From an uncultured Pelagibacteraceae bacterium (lineage in GTDB: Bacteria; Pseudomonadota; Alphaproteobacteria; Pelagibacterales; Pelagibacteraceae): a DNA stretch of 64,000 bases. Positions within the stretch are counted from its first letter, which is position 1; each line of letters begins with the position of its first letter. A program made the translations under genes and the position numbers. The stretch is from NCBI GenBank assembly GCA_902566945.1, contig CACFKZ010000003.1, positions 1-64,000 on the forward strand. Direction: 5' to 3'. Of the stretch, positions 31,375-40,300 are shown piece after piece. The notes beneath the pieces were generated by a model. It made no database searches, was not told the origin of the DNA, and saw only the letters and a program-made list of their open reading frames with translations.

Positions 31375-31408
31375 TTACCTGCGGAGTTAAACTCCGCAAG
31401 TAAGGTAA
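31375..31408. terminator. Bidirectional terminator between lipoprotein and hsp20
   Basis: TGCGGAGT (31380-31387) pairs with ACTCCGCA (31391-31398) around a TAA loop. TTACC (31375-31379) and GGTAA (31404-31408) can extend the helix with a bulge. It fills the gap between two convergent genes. Confidence 0.65.
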
Positions 31409-31410
31409 AC

Positions 31411-31857
31411 TTATTTAATTTCAATAAGTCTTTTTTTCTTCATTTCAGGGATGATTTTTTCACAAGAAATAGTTAGCAAACCATCTTTTAGCTCGGCACC
31501 ATTTACTTTTACATCATCTGCAATTGTAAATGATCTGGCAAAGGATCTTTGCGATATTCCTCGATGAATAACTTCATCACCACCTTTATCATCTGTTTTT
31601 TTAACTTGTTTTGTTCTAACAGTTAAAAGATTGTCCTCAGTTTCAACTTCAACTGAATCTTTCGAGTGACCAGCAAGAGCAATAGAAATTTCAATTCCAT
31701 TTTTGCCTACTTTTCGAATATTGTATGGTGGATAGTTGCCTTGTAAAGAAACACTTCCATCACCTAACATCGACTCGAACTGTGAAAAAACATCCTCAAA
31801 ACCTATCGAAAACGGTCTTAGTGAATTAAAGATTGATATTTCCCTACTTAAGTTCAT
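31411..31857 (-). CDS. Small heat-shock protein Hsp20 (IbpA type)
   Basis: A 148-residue alpha-crystallin-domain chaperone that holds unfolded proteins. The N-terminal FNSLRPFSIGFEDVFSQFE and the core YNIRKVGKNGIEISIALAGHSKDSVEVE and RSFARSFTIADDVKVNGAELKDGLL are typical of proteobacterial IbpA. The C-terminal I-x-I-like RLIEIK tail is present. A perfect GGAGG ribosome-binding site lies within a ROSE-like hairpin, suggesting temperature-controlled translation. Confidence 0.92.
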   Translation of the reverse strand: MNLSREISIFNSLRPFSIGFEDVFSQFESMLGDGSVSLQGNYPPYNIRKVGKNGIEISIALAGHSKDSVEVETEDNLLTVRTKQVKKTDDKGGDEVIHRGISQRSFARSFTIADDVKVNGAELKDGLLTISCEKIIPEMKKKRLIEIK

Positions 31858-31860
31858 ATT

Positions 31861-31910
31861 CCTCCTTTGTTAGCAAGGTTCATTGTCAGCCCCACTTAGC
31901 AACTGACAAT
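31861..31910 (-). promoter_or_regulatory. ROSE-like RNA thermometer candidate upstream of hsp20
   Basis: Read on the minus strand, TTGCT (31872-31876) is followed by a short loop and AAGGAGG (31861-31867), the ribosome-binding site of hsp20. This UUGCU/AGGA pairing with the site is the hallmark of ROSE elements. A second perfect stem, ATTGTCAG with CTGACAAT (31882-31889 and 31903-31910), lies directly upstream. The leader is only about 50 bases, shorter than classic ROSE elements with three or four hairpins. Confidence 0.55.
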
Positions 31911-31930
31911 TTATATGTAGGAACTAATTT

Positions 31931-34018
31931 TTAATTTTCAAGAGATGCGTTTAACTTTCCAGAAATTTTTAAAGCGAAAGCATAATCAAAAGCAACTTCC
32001 TCGATTGCTGCCGTTCTCCCACTGCGACCACTATGTCCACTTTCCATTTCACATTTAAAAAGTTGTAAATTATTATCAGTTTTTAAAAATCTTAATTTAG
32101 CGCAATATTTTGTTGGCTCATCAAAAAGAACGCGTGAGTCTGAAAGGGATGTCGTTATTAAAATATTAGGGTAATCTTTCTTTTTAATATTATCATATGG
32201 AGCATAAGATTTAATATATTCAAAATGTTTTTTATTATTTTTTGCATCTCCGAATTCAAAAATTTCTCCTTTTGTTAATGGAAGAGAGTGGTCTTGATTT
32301 GTTGTAAGACAATCTAAAAATCCGACATGATTAATTACACCTAAAAATAATTCTGGTCTTTCATTTACAACAAATCCAATTAAAGTCCCACCAGCTGAGC
32401 CACCAATCCCTATAATTTTTTTTTTTGCTGTATATTTCTTATCAATTAAAAATTCAGCACAACTTATAAAATCAAAAAAAGTATTTTTTTTATTCATCAT
32501 CTTACCAGACTTCCAGTGATTCATGCCACGTTCCAAACCGCCACGAATATGGGAAGTAACACAAATTATATTTCGATTAATTAGACTTAGTTTTGAAGAT
32601 GAAAAACCAATAGGCTGGGATAAACCATAGGAACCATATCCTGTTAAAAGTAAATTGGCAGACCCATCTAATTTGGTTTTTTTATGTCTTGTAATAGTAA
32701 TGGGAATTAAATAACCATCATGACCTTCTACCTCAAGTCTTTCTACAATATAATCATCCCTGTTATGTCCAGAGGGAACAATTTGTTCTTTAACTAATTT
32801 TTTCTCTTTAGTCTTTATATTATACTCAAATACTCTTGAAGGTGTTTTAGGAGACTCGTAGCCTATTCTAATCCAGTCAGTATCTTTATCTTTTTGCATC
32901 AAACTAATACCAGGACTAATGACTTTTTCCTCTGTAATAATAAGTTCTTCCTCCTTATTAGTTTTAATATCTCTTACATAAATCTTTGATAAAGCATTGG
33001 ACATTTCTGATCGAACTATCCAATCTTTTAAAAAGGTAAGTCCGCCTATTAAAGTTCCAGATTTTGCAGGAATAAAATCTTCCCATTGGTTTATATTTTC
33101 ATGTGAGCATCTAGCTATTTTGAAATCTTCAGCATCTTTATTAGTGTTCATCCAAAAATATCCTGCCCAACTGTTAATTGAATACTGAACACCATCTTCA
33201 CGTTTAATAAACAATTTTGGCTCTAAATTTTTATCATCTTTATGAATATAGTAGATTTCTGATGTTGTGTGTTCTGTAGCAGATATCATGTAATAGTTTT
33301 CATCAGATGTTAAGTAAAGTGATGCTGTAAAACGCTCATCAGTCTCGTTATAAATTAATTTATCTTCTTTTGGAGAGGTGCCTAAAACATGTTGAAATAT
33401 TTGCCTTGGTCTGTGAAGTTTATCGAGTTTGCTATAAAAAAAAGATTTATCATCATAAGCCCAAGTTATTCCACCAGCAGTATCTAAAATCGGTTCCCCA
33501 ATAATTTTTCCATCACTAATATTTCTCACATATATAGTGAAGTATTCACTTCCCTTATCATCAATTGAGTACGCAAGCATCTCGTCATTATTGGAAACCT
33601 CAATATCACCAGCATTAAAAAATTTTTTACCTTTGGCTTCTTTATCGCCGTCCCAATACATTTCTACCTTATCTTCTCCAATTTTTTTTCTAAGATATTT
33701 TGTGTAGTTTCCTTCTTTTGTAGTTTTCGACCAATATTCATATCTCCGGTCTTTATATTTTAAACTTTCATCTTCTAGCTTGATTCTTCCCTCAATTTCC
33801 TTAAACAATTTTTTTTGTAATTCTTTAGTGTCGCTCATATTTTTTTCTGTATAAGCGTTCTCTTCCTCTAAATATTTTCTTACCTCAGGATTAAGTTTGC
33901 TTTTATCTTGTAAGATTTCTAGACAATTAGACTGATGAATCCACGAATAATAATCAGACCAAGTGTAACCATGTGCGGTCTTTACTTCTTCTTGTCTTCT
34001 AAGGTAAGGTGTTTTCAT
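31931..34018 (-). CDS. ptrB: Oligopeptidase B (prolyl oligopeptidase family)
   Basis: A 695-residue cytosolic S9 serine peptidase that cleaves small peptides after basic residues. The N-terminal part forms the beta-propeller and the C-terminal part the hydrolase. The nucleophile is in IGIGGSAGGTLIGFVVN, the aspartate region is ITTSLSDSRVLFDEP, and the histidine is in MESGHSGRSGR. Full length and intact. It lies upstream of hsp20 on the same strand, separated by the ROSE-like leader. Confidence 0.92.
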   Translation of the reverse strand: MKTPYLRRQEEVKTAHGYTWSDYYSWIHQSNCLEILQDKSKLNPEVRKYLEEENAYTEKNMSDTKELQKKLFKEIEGRIKLEDESLKYKDRRYEYWSKTTKEGNYTKYLRKKIGEDKVEMYWDGDKEAKGKKFFNAGDIEVSNNDEMLAYSIDDKGSEYFTIYVRNISDGKIIGEPILDTAGGITWAYDDKSFFYSKLDKLHRPRQIFQHVLGTSPKEDKLIYNETDERFTASLYLTSDENYYMISATEHTTSEIYYIHKDDKNLEPKLFIKREDGVQYSINSWAGYFWMNTNKDAEDFKIARCSHENINQWEDFIPAKSGTLIGGLTFLKDWIVRSEMSNALSKIYVRDIKTNKEEELIITEEKVISPGISLMQKDKDTDWIRIGYESPKTPSRVFEYNIKTKEKKLVKEQIVPSGHNRDDYIVERLEVEGHDGYLIPITITRHKKTKLDGSANLLLTGYGSYGLSQPIGFSSSKLSLINRNIICVTSHIRGGLERGMNHWKSGKMMNKKNTFFDFISCAEFLIDKKYTAKKKIIGIGGSAGGTLIGFVVNERPELFLGVINHVGFLDCLTTNQDHSLPLTKGEIFEFGDAKNNKKHFEYIKSYAPYDNIKKKDYPNILITTSLSDSRVLFDEPTKYCAKLRFLKTDNNLQLFKCEMESGHSGRSGRTAAIEEVAFDYAFALKISGKLNASLEN

Positions 34019-34031
34019 AAAAATTAAATAT

Positions 34032-34532
34032 ATGAATTATATCCTTTTAGCTATTAGCATTTTTATCGTCTTATACCTAATTTTAAATTATTTAGCTCGA
34101 GTAAGTTCAAAAAAAATTGCCACAACTATAAAAAAATTCGCTGTTTATTTATCTTTAATACTTACAGCTCTTTTTACTATTGCTGGAAAATGGATATTTA
34201 GTTTGCCATTCCTTTTAATAGTTCTTTCAGGATTAAAGATAAAAGGTTTGACAGCTTTGCAGTTTTATAACCTGTACCGGCTTATTCAATTTATGAAAAA
34301 TTCTGGAAGATTTTCTCAAGGACAAACCCAAGGTTCCACGACTGTTTCAATAGATGAAGCGTATAAACTATTAGGGTTGAAAAAAGGAGCAAGTAAAGAG
34401 GAAGTTTTGAGGGCAGCTACTCAATTACAAAAAAAAATACATCCTGATTTAAATAGAACTGTATCCACTGAAAGACTTAGCCAACTAGTAAATGAGGCTA
34501 AAGAAAAAATAATAAAAACTGACTTTAGTTAG
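34032..34532 (+). CDS. Membrane-anchored J-domain protein
   Basis: A 166-residue protein with two N-terminal hydrophobic segments (about residues 3-20 and 37-65) and a C-terminal J-domain. The J-domain reads SIDEAYKLLGLKKGASKEEV and keeps the HPD motif in KKIHPDLNR, so it could stimulate DnaK. The layout resembles alphaproteobacterial DnaJ-like membrane proteins related to Tim14. Its 3' end overlaps the convergent glycosyltransferase by eight bases. Confidence 0.82.
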   Translation: MNYILLAISIFIVLYLILNYLARVSSKKIATTIKKFAVYLSLILTALFTIAGKWIFSLPFLLIVLSGLKIKGLTALQFYNLYRLIQFMKNSGRFSQGQTQGSTTVSIDEAYKLLGLKKGASKEEVLRAATQLQKKIHPDLNRTVSTERLSQLVNEAKEKIIKTDFS

Positions 34533-35487
34533 ATAGAAGCTCAATACATTTATTATAAACTTTATCAAAAGAAATTTTATTAGAACCTAAACTATCATGT
34601 GATAGCGACTCCTCAGTCTCACCTTCTGGAATTATCACATTAATATTTTCTGAATATTTCCCATAAGCAAGTACAGGAGAGTCCATAAATAAAGCTACTG
34701 TTTTCAAAGACAAAGCCGCGCTGATATGCATAAAACCAGTATCATTTCCACAATATAAATTACAATTTGCTATTATAGGAAGCATCTCATTTATCTTTAA
34801 ATAATTTAGAGAAATACAATTAGTTCCTATATTTGAATTTAATATTTCATCTATCAATTGCTGATCATTTTTTCCAGCTGCTAAATAAAATTTTGAAGGG
34901 TGCTTTTCATTTATTTTTTCGATTAATCTTATAAAATTTTTAATTTCCCAACGCTTTGTCGGTCCAGATGCACTAATACCTAACACAATATTTTTGTGGC
35001 TTTGAGATACATCTTTTTTAGCTTTTAAAATTTTGTCCTCACTGATTATAAGTTTTGGTTGCGTTGATACAATTTTGTTAAGTTCATTCTCGGTAAAGAT
35101 TTTAGCAGTATTGACTACATGTTGTCCCTTTTTTTTAAATAAAGGATATTGAGAAATTTTTTTTATACCTGCAAATTTACAAATTAAAAAATATCTTAGG
35201 GAACTGTTAAAGATGAATACTTTATCAAATTTTTTTTCTTTAATATCATTTACTAATTTAAAAAAACCACTTAGACCATCATGGCTACCCGAACTATCAG
35301 CTAATCGGTCTAACGTGATCACCTCATCAATATGAGGATCATCCAGAAACAGATCTTTTGCTCTTGTATTTTCTTTAGCTAGTATTGAAACTGGTTTTCC
35401 GTATTTTTTTGAAATTTCATGTATGTAATTAATGTGAATTATACAGTCTCCAAGACCTACTTTATTTATGAGAATCAGAACTTTCAT
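34525..35487 (-). CDS. Glycosyltransferase family 9 (heptosyltransferase-like)
   Basis: A 320-residue GT-B protein like ADP-heptose:LPS heptosyltransferases. The N-terminal motif VLILINKVGLGDCIIHINYI and the C-terminal nucleotide-sugar site YCGNDTGFMHISAALSLKTVALF are characteristic. A central GISASGPTKRWEIKNFIRLI fits the family. It probably adds a sugar to LPS core or another envelope glycan. No other LPS gene is adjacent. Confidence 0.82.
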   Translation of the reverse strand: MKVLILINKVGLGDCIIHINYIHEISKKYGKPVSILAKENTRAKDLFLDDPHIDEVITLDRLADSSGSHDGLSGFFKLVNDIKEKKFDKVFIFNSSLRYFLICKFAGIKKISQYPLFKKKGQHVVNTAKIFTENELNKIVSTQPKLIISEDKILKAKKDVSQSHKNIVLGISASGPTKRWEIKNFIRLIEKINEKHPSKFYLAAGKNDQQLIDEILNSNIGTNCISLNYLKINEMLPIIANCNLYCGNDTGFMHISAALSLKTVALFMDSPVLAYGKYSENINVIIPEGETEESLSHDSLGSNKISFDKVYNKCIELLSN

Positions 35488-35534
35488 TTTTAAAATTTAT
35501 ATTATATTTTATTTCAATAAATTGGGACAATAAG

Positions 35535-36422
35535 ATGTTGAAACGTGGGGTGTACGCAGCTGGGATGAGTGTTTTAAATAAAGACTTAACTTTAAACGTT
35601 GAGGCTACCATTTCTCATGCAGAAAATTTAATCAAAAATGGTCTTCACGGCTGTTTCTTTTTTGGAAGTACAGGGATGTCTCAGCTTATTTCAAAAAATG
35701 AAAAAATGGAGCTGATTTCCAAAATTTCCACTCACAAACTTAGAAAACAGTTTTTTTTAGGAACTGGCTGCAACAGTCTTAACGAAAATATTGAATTAAT
35801 AAAATATGCAAGTGAGTTTGGCTTCAATACAATCTTGCTAATGCAAAGTGCCTACTATTCTGGAAATTCCGATGAGGGAGTCTTTGAATTTTATAAAAGA
35901 ATAATTTTAGCATGTCCAAAAATAAAAATTGTAATCTATAACTTTGAGAAATTATCTGGTTATTTGTTTTCAGTTGAGGCAATAACAAAATTGGTTGAGT
36001 CATTTCCTAAAAATATAATTGGAGTAAAAGATTCGTCTTATAATTTATATGAAAAATTAAAAATTAAAAATTTTTTGATCTTTCCAGGATCAGAGGCAAA
36101 GCTGCTTAAAGGACTTGAATTAAAATGTTCGGGTTGTGTTTCTGCAGTATGTAATTCGACCCACTCTCTAGCCAGAAAAGTGTTTGATGATTTCGAAAAT
36201 AAAACACCACAGTCTAAAAACGATCAATTAATTGGTGTAAGACAGTCATTTGATCAGGCCGGTAACTTGATATCAGCATTGCATACTTATCATTCGATTA
36301 AAAATGAAAATTATAAGAATATATTGCCTCCACTTACTTTATTAAGTGAGGAAAAAAAGAAAGAACTTATTGAAAAATTAAATAAACTAAAATTTACTGG
36401 TGAAAAAAATTTAGCAGCATAA
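35535..36422 (+). CDS. DapA/N-acetylneuraminate lyase family aldolase
   Basis: A 295-residue class I aldolase. The glycine-rich GCFFFGSTGMSQLISKNEK matches the substrate-carboxylate loop, VIYNFE holds the catalytic tyrosine and IIGVKDSSYNLYEKL the Schiff-base lysine. The family covers dihydrodipicolinate synthase, sialic acid lyase and sugar-acid aldolases, and the sequence looks closer to the catabolic group than to true DapA. It precedes the CFA-type gene by three bases. Confidence 0.75.
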   Translation: MLKRGVYAAGMSVLNKDLTLNVEATISHAENLIKNGLHGCFFFGSTGMSQLISKNEKMELISKISTHKLRKQFFLGTGCNSLNENIELIKYASEFGFNTILLMQSAYYSGNSDEGVFEFYKRIILACPKIKIVIYNFEKLSGYLFSVEAITKLVESFPKNIIGVKDSSYNLYEKLKIKNFLIFPGSEAKLLKGLELKCSGCVSAVCNSTHSLARKVFDDFENKTPQSKNDQLIGVRQSFDQAGNLISALHTYHSIKNENYKNILPPLTLLSEEKKKELIEKLNKLKFTGEKNLAA

Positions 36423-36425
36423 CTT

Positions 36426-37625
36426 ATGTTATTATCAAATTTTTTAAATAAATTGATTGAAAATGATGGATTTATTCTTGAAACATCAGACAAAAAGAAT
36501 TTTACTATTGGCAATCCAAAAAAACCAAATCCACCTAAAATAAAATTAAAAAATAAAATTATCGAATATCAACTTCTTTTATTTCCAGACTTTTATTTTG
36601 GTAAGGGATATACTGATGGTACAGTTGTAGTTGAAAATGGTACAATTTCAGAAGTATTAGATATCGCCTTAAAGAATATTGGTAGAAAAGATATTAGCAA
36701 TTTTTCTAAAATTATAAACAAATTTAGAGGAACCTGGAGATATCTAACGAACTTTAATACAAGAAAAAGCTCGAAGGCTTCCATCGAGTATCACTATGAC
36801 CTGGGGTCTGCTGAATTTTATAAAAAATTTATTGATAACAAACATTTTCAATATAGCTGCGGGTATTTTCCTAGAGAAAATATGACACTAGAGGACAGTC
36901 AAGAAGCGATGATAAATCATATGATAAAAAAATTAGAGATAAGTGATAAAGACACCGTTCTAGATATTGGATCTGGATTTGGCGGTTTAGCTTGTGCAAT
37001 AGCAGAGAAGACAGGAGCAAGAGTTGATGGAATTACGATTTCAAAAGTTCAAATAGAACATTCAAAAAATATTGCTAGGGAAAAAAGACTTGATAATTTG
37101 TGTGATTTTCGCTTTGAGGATTACAGAGATGTGAAAAAAAAGTACACAAAAATTCTGAGCAAAGGTCAATTAGAGCACGTAACGCGTAAATTCTATAAAA
37201 CTTATTTTAAAAAGATATACGAGTTGCTTGAACCGAAAGGAAAAGCATTAATTCATACTATTGGAAGCATTGATAAACCTAGAGACCCACAAGCATGGAT
37301 TTCTACATTTATTTTTCCTGAAGGATACACACCATCTTTTAGTCAGCTGATGCCAGCAATTGAAAATTCAAAACTTGTGTTATCTGACTTAGAGGTTTTG
37401 CCAGGCATACATTATGCATCAACTTTAAAAGAATGGAAAAATAGATTTATAAAAAATAAAGATAAAGTTGTTAAAGAGTATAGCGAAAAATTCTACCGAT
37501 TATGGCTTTACTACTTGAGCGGGTGCGAGTCCGCATTTAGATTTGCAGATCAATGTAATTTTCAGATATTACTAGATAAAGATATAAACATTTCTAAAAG
37601 ATCAAGACATTTTATGTACTCTTAA
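36426..37625 (+). CDS. Cyclopropane-fatty-acid-synthase-like methyltransferase
   Basis: A 399-residue SAM-dependent methyltransferase of the CFA/mycolic acid type. HYDLGSAEFYKKFID and YSCGYFP mark the lipid pocket, and VLDIGSGFGGLACAIAE is the SAM site. LSKGQLEHVTRKFY corresponds to the family motif usually written SVGMFEHVG; the Glu-His pair is kept but neighbours differ. The end, RLWLYYLSGCESAFRFADQ, is typical. It probably modifies unsaturated phospholipid chains, though the motif changes leave room for another lipid reaction. Confidence 0.8.
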   Translation: MLLSNFLNKLIENDGFILETSDKKNFTIGNPKKPNPPKIKLKNKIIEYQLLLFPDFYFGKGYTDGTVVVENGTISEVLDIALKNIGRKDISNFSKIINKFRGTWRYLTNFNTRKSSKASIEYHYDLGSAEFYKKFIDNKHFQYSCGYFPRENMTLEDSQEAMINHMIKKLEISDKDTVLDIGSGFGGLACAIAEKTGARVDGITISKVQIEHSKNIAREKRLDNLCDFRFEDYRDVKKKYTKILSKGQLEHVTRKFYKTYFKKIYELLEPKGKALIHTIGSIDKPRDPQAWISTFIFPEGYTPSFSQLMPAIENSKLVLSDLEVLPGIHYASTLKEWKNRFIKNKDKVVKEYSEKFYRLWLYYLSGCESAFRFADQCNFQILLDKDINISKRSRHFMYS

Positions 37626-37651
37626 AACCTGTTATTCATCTTGCTGCAGGT

Positions 37652-38863
37652 ATGAAAAGAAAGAAAAAGAGATTTAAGAATAATAAGTTAATTAAATCAA
37701 AAAGATTTAAATTAAGAAAACCTATTAAAAAAAGAAAAAAAGTTTTCAAAAGAAATCCAAAAATAAAAAGATCATTCAAAAAAAGAAGAAAAAAAATTAA
37801 GTCTCGAAAAAAGAAAATTGTTACATCAAGATCAAAATATAAAAAAACTCAAAAAACAAGAGCAATAGTTTCAGGAATTCTAAGCTTTAGTGACAAAATT
37901 AAATCTATGTTAAGGTTTAATTTAAATCTAGATAAATCTCTTCAAAATTTTTTTCAAGGTATTTCTAACCGAGTTTCAAATATTAAAAAAATCATTCAAG
38001 AAGAAAGAGTGAAGCAAAAACAGAAAAAAATAAAAGAAATGGAGAGAGAAAAAATAGAGGCAAAGAAACGCTTCATGCAACAAGAGGAAATAGCATTAAA
38101 AGCCAAAGCGCTTGAGCTTAAAGAGGAAAAAGAACTAAGTCGCCAATTATCAATCGATCTAAAAAGATTTTTGCGCGAGGATCAAGCTGAACTCAGACGA
38201 GAACGTGCAGAGAAACAAAGGAAGTTTTTAGAACAAATACAGCTTGAAAAGAAAATAGAAAGCTTTGTGCGTCGAGAAGAAAAGGAAGTTCAAGCACTCT
38301 CAAAATATGTCTTAAATCAACAAAGAGAGTCTTACGAAGAAGTCAAATTACGAATAGATAAAATTAAAGAGAAGTATAAAGCTTTAAGACAACAAAAAGT
38401 TGAGGAAGCAATTAGAGAACGATTAACTCAATTTGGTGTTGAAGTAAAAGACAGTGATACTAAAGAAATATTATTAGAGAAGGAAAGAGTTTATAATGAA
38501 GAGCGAGAAAAGGTAGAGTATGCGCTTGAATCTTTCTACAGGGCTTCCCACTCACTTTGTTTTATGATTTCAAAAAGATATTTAAGTAAACATCTTCCTA
38601 TAATGAGGTGTATAGACAAAAGAATAGAGGAGTCAGCTATATATATTAAATGGGATGATACCCCCGAAGATGAGTGGCTCATTTGTATTTATTTAAAAGA
38701 TGATACTCCGACTGAAGGGATAGTCATCGAGGACAAGACTGATCCAGAAAAAAATATTTCAAAAGAATTTAAGAGAGATCAGATTTTTGACGCTTCAGAT
38801 TTTATGGTGGACTCTCTGACCGCTTTACTTGAGAGAGTAAGATCTAAAAGAAAAGTTAGTTAA
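37652..38863 (+). CDS. Very basic coiled-coil protein, unknown function
   Basis: A 403-residue protein that I cannot assign to a family. Residues 1-70 are almost wholly lysine and arginine with few hydrophobic positions, suggesting nucleic-acid or membrane-lipid binding or an unstructured tail. Residues 110-290 are a long charged coiled coil rich in E, K, R and Q. The last 110 residues look folded (SLCFMISKRYLSKHLPIMRC, EDEWLICIYLKDD). No signal peptide or membrane segment is seen. It converges with the metallo-beta-lactamase-fold gene. Confidence 0.7.
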   Translation: MKRKKKRFKNNKLIKSKRFKLRKPIKKRKKVFKRNPKIKRSFKKRRKKIKSRKKKIVTSRSKYKKTQKTRAIVSGILSFSDKIKSMLRFNLNLDKSLQNFFQGISNRVSNIKKIIQEERVKQKQKKIKEMEREKIEAKKRFMQQEEIALKAKALELKEEKELSRQLSIDLKRFLREDQAELRRERAEKQRKFLEQIQLEKKIESFVRREEKEVQALSKYVLNQQRESYEEVKLRIDKIKEKYKALRQQKVEEAIRERLTQFGVEVKDSDTKEILLEKERVYNEEREKVEYALESFYRASHSLCFMISKRYLSKHLPIMRCIDKRIEESAIYIKWDDTPEDEWLICIYLKDDTPTEGIVIEDKTDPEKNISKEFKRDQIFDASDFMVDSLTALLERVRSKRKVS

Positions 38864-39956
38864 GTAAATCTTTAATTAATGAAATTTGACCTATATTCAT
38901 TAAATGAATATCTTTCTTTTCAAAGCCAAATTCTTGTGCACTATTTAAAAGTCGATTTCTTGGTTCATTAATAGGACCATCGGAATTCTGACCCTCTAAT
39001 CCTAAAAGAAAACTTCCATAATGCATAGGTATAACTTTTTTTGCTTTTATATCTTTGGAAACTTTTAAAGCTTCTTCAGGATTTGTGTGAAAAATAGAAA
39101 AATCTTTTTTACCAGTGATAACCTCGAAGTTATATGCACCCGAATTTATAAAAATAACATCGATAGGGCCAAATTTATCTCCCATCATTTTATAAATATT
39201 GGAATAACCAGTGTCACAAGCAAAAAATAATTTAATATCTTTGTACTCGATTAAAAAACTTCCCCATAAAGCCTTATCCGTTGCTCCTGGGCCAAAAGGG
39301 AGTATACTCCTCTTATTCCAATGTTGCGAGGGAACTAAAGTTATAGTTAAATCTTTATTTATCTTAACTTTATCAAACCAATCCAGCTCTTTTACATCTT
39401 TAAAATTATTTTTTTTAAAATATGAACCATTATTTAAAGGAACTAAAACTTTTGCAGATTTAAATGGAAACCTTCGAATATCACTCATAGATAAATGATC
39501 GTAATGTAAATGGCTGTTCAACCATAAATCAATTTTAGGAAAATCTTTTAACTCTAATGCTGGAGGTGTATATCTTTTAGGGCCTAAGAATAGAGGACCT
39601 GCATTTGGGGCAGTAATTAAGTCTGTAACAATTTTTTGATTACCAAGGTTTATTATGAAGCTTGCATGATTAATCCATAAAATAAAATCTTGACTTGAGT
39701 ATTTATTCAAATTTTGAATGACTGTCTTTCTTGGAATTACAAAATCCTTTGGAACAACTACATTAATGTTTTTTTTAGCTTCACCAAATTTTTTGTAAGA
39801 CCATTTTATATTTTTATCTCTCTGAGGAGCACCCTGGAAATTTCTGAATTTTAAAAATTTTCCGTTTTTATAAACGTGATGGTATGGTTTTTTTTCCATA
39901 GCATTTAAACTAATACTTAATGAAAATAATGTACACAGAATAAGGGGTATTCGCAT
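38856..39956 (-). CDS. Metallo-beta-lactamase-fold hydrolase (NAPE-PLD/UlaG-like), exported
   Basis: A zinc hydrolase with the HxHxDH motif in WLNSHLHYDHLSMSD and further ligands in LVPSQHWNKRS, FFACDTGYSN and VIPMHYGSF. The arrangement resembles N-acyl-phosphatidylethanolamine phospholipase D-like proteins. A TTG at 39977 would lengthen it by seven residues, but the ATG at 39956 begins directly with a good signal peptide (MRIPLILCTLFSLSISLNA), so I use it. That ATG sits at the loop of a perfect 12-bp hairpin. Confidence 0.82.
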   Translation of the reverse strand: MRIPLILCTLFSLSISLNAMEKKPYHHVYKNGKFLKFRNFQGAPQRDKNIKWSYKKFGEAKKNINVVVPKDFVIPRKTVIQNLNKYSSQDFILWINHASFIINLGNQKIVTDLITAPNAGPLFLGPKRYTPPALELKDFPKIDLWLNSHLHYDHLSMSDIRRFPFKSAKVLVPLNNGSYFKKNNFKDVKELDWFDKVKINKDLTITLVPSQHWNKRSILPFGPGATDKALWGSFLIEYKDIKLFFACDTGYSNIYKMMGDKFGPIDVIFINSGAYNFEVITGKKDFSIFHTNPEEALKVSKDIKAKKVIPMHYGSFLLGLEGQNSDGPINEPRNRLLNSAQEFGFEKKDIHLMNIGQISLIKDLLN

Positions 39957-39966
39957 ACCCCTTATT
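39939..39966. promoter_or_regulatory. Perfect 12-bp hairpin over the metallo-hydrolase start
   Basis: AATAAGGGGTAT (39939-39950) and ATACCCCTTATT (39955-39966) flank a four-base loop. On the minus strand the ATG start (39954-39956) lies at the stem-loop junction, and an AAGGGG purine tract forms part of the 5' arm. It may control translation or end transcription of the small upstream gene; no T tract follows it. Confidence 0.6.
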
Positions 39967-39994
39967 AGCACAGACAATTAAATTTAAAAGGAAA

Positions 39995-40204
39995 TTAGCT
40001 ATCTGAACAATTGGATTTATTTATTCTTTTATCAAAAGATTTTTCATCCAAATCTTTTGAAACTACCCATATGTAAGAGCTTTCTTGTAAGCCACCTTTA
40101 TCAGCAACAGTACAACGCTTTCCAAATTTAACACTTTGAGCAAAATTCCCACCAGCGCAGTTAGCAGTTAAAAGTAACAAAGTTAGAATAGATAATATTT
40201 TCAT
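39995..40204 (-). CDS. Small exported cysteine-containing protein
   Basis: A 69-residue protein with a signal sequence (MKILSILTLLLLTANC). The segment around Cys16 resembles a lipobox but has asparagine just before the cysteine, which is unusual, so it could be a lipoprotein or a cleaved secreted protein. Two further cysteines near residues 31 and 66 could form a disulphide. I do not recognise the family. It lies 38 bases upstream of the metallo-hydrolase ATG on the same strand. Confidence 0.55.
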   Translation of the reverse strand: MKILSILTLLLLTANCAGGNFAQSVKFGKRCTVADKGGLQESSYIWVVSKDLDEKSFDKRINKSNCSDS

Positions 40205-40300
40205 GATTTAAAATTAATCAAAGAGTCTGTGCTTTGCTTGGCATAATTTGGACCAAAAAAAGAAATTGAAACTTTATTGAATAAGATAAATTTTAGCCTT

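Noticed and set aside
39957-39977. TTG start giving seven more residues to the metallo-hydrolase
   Set aside because: The ATG at 39956 begins directly with a signal peptide; the extra residues would spoil it.
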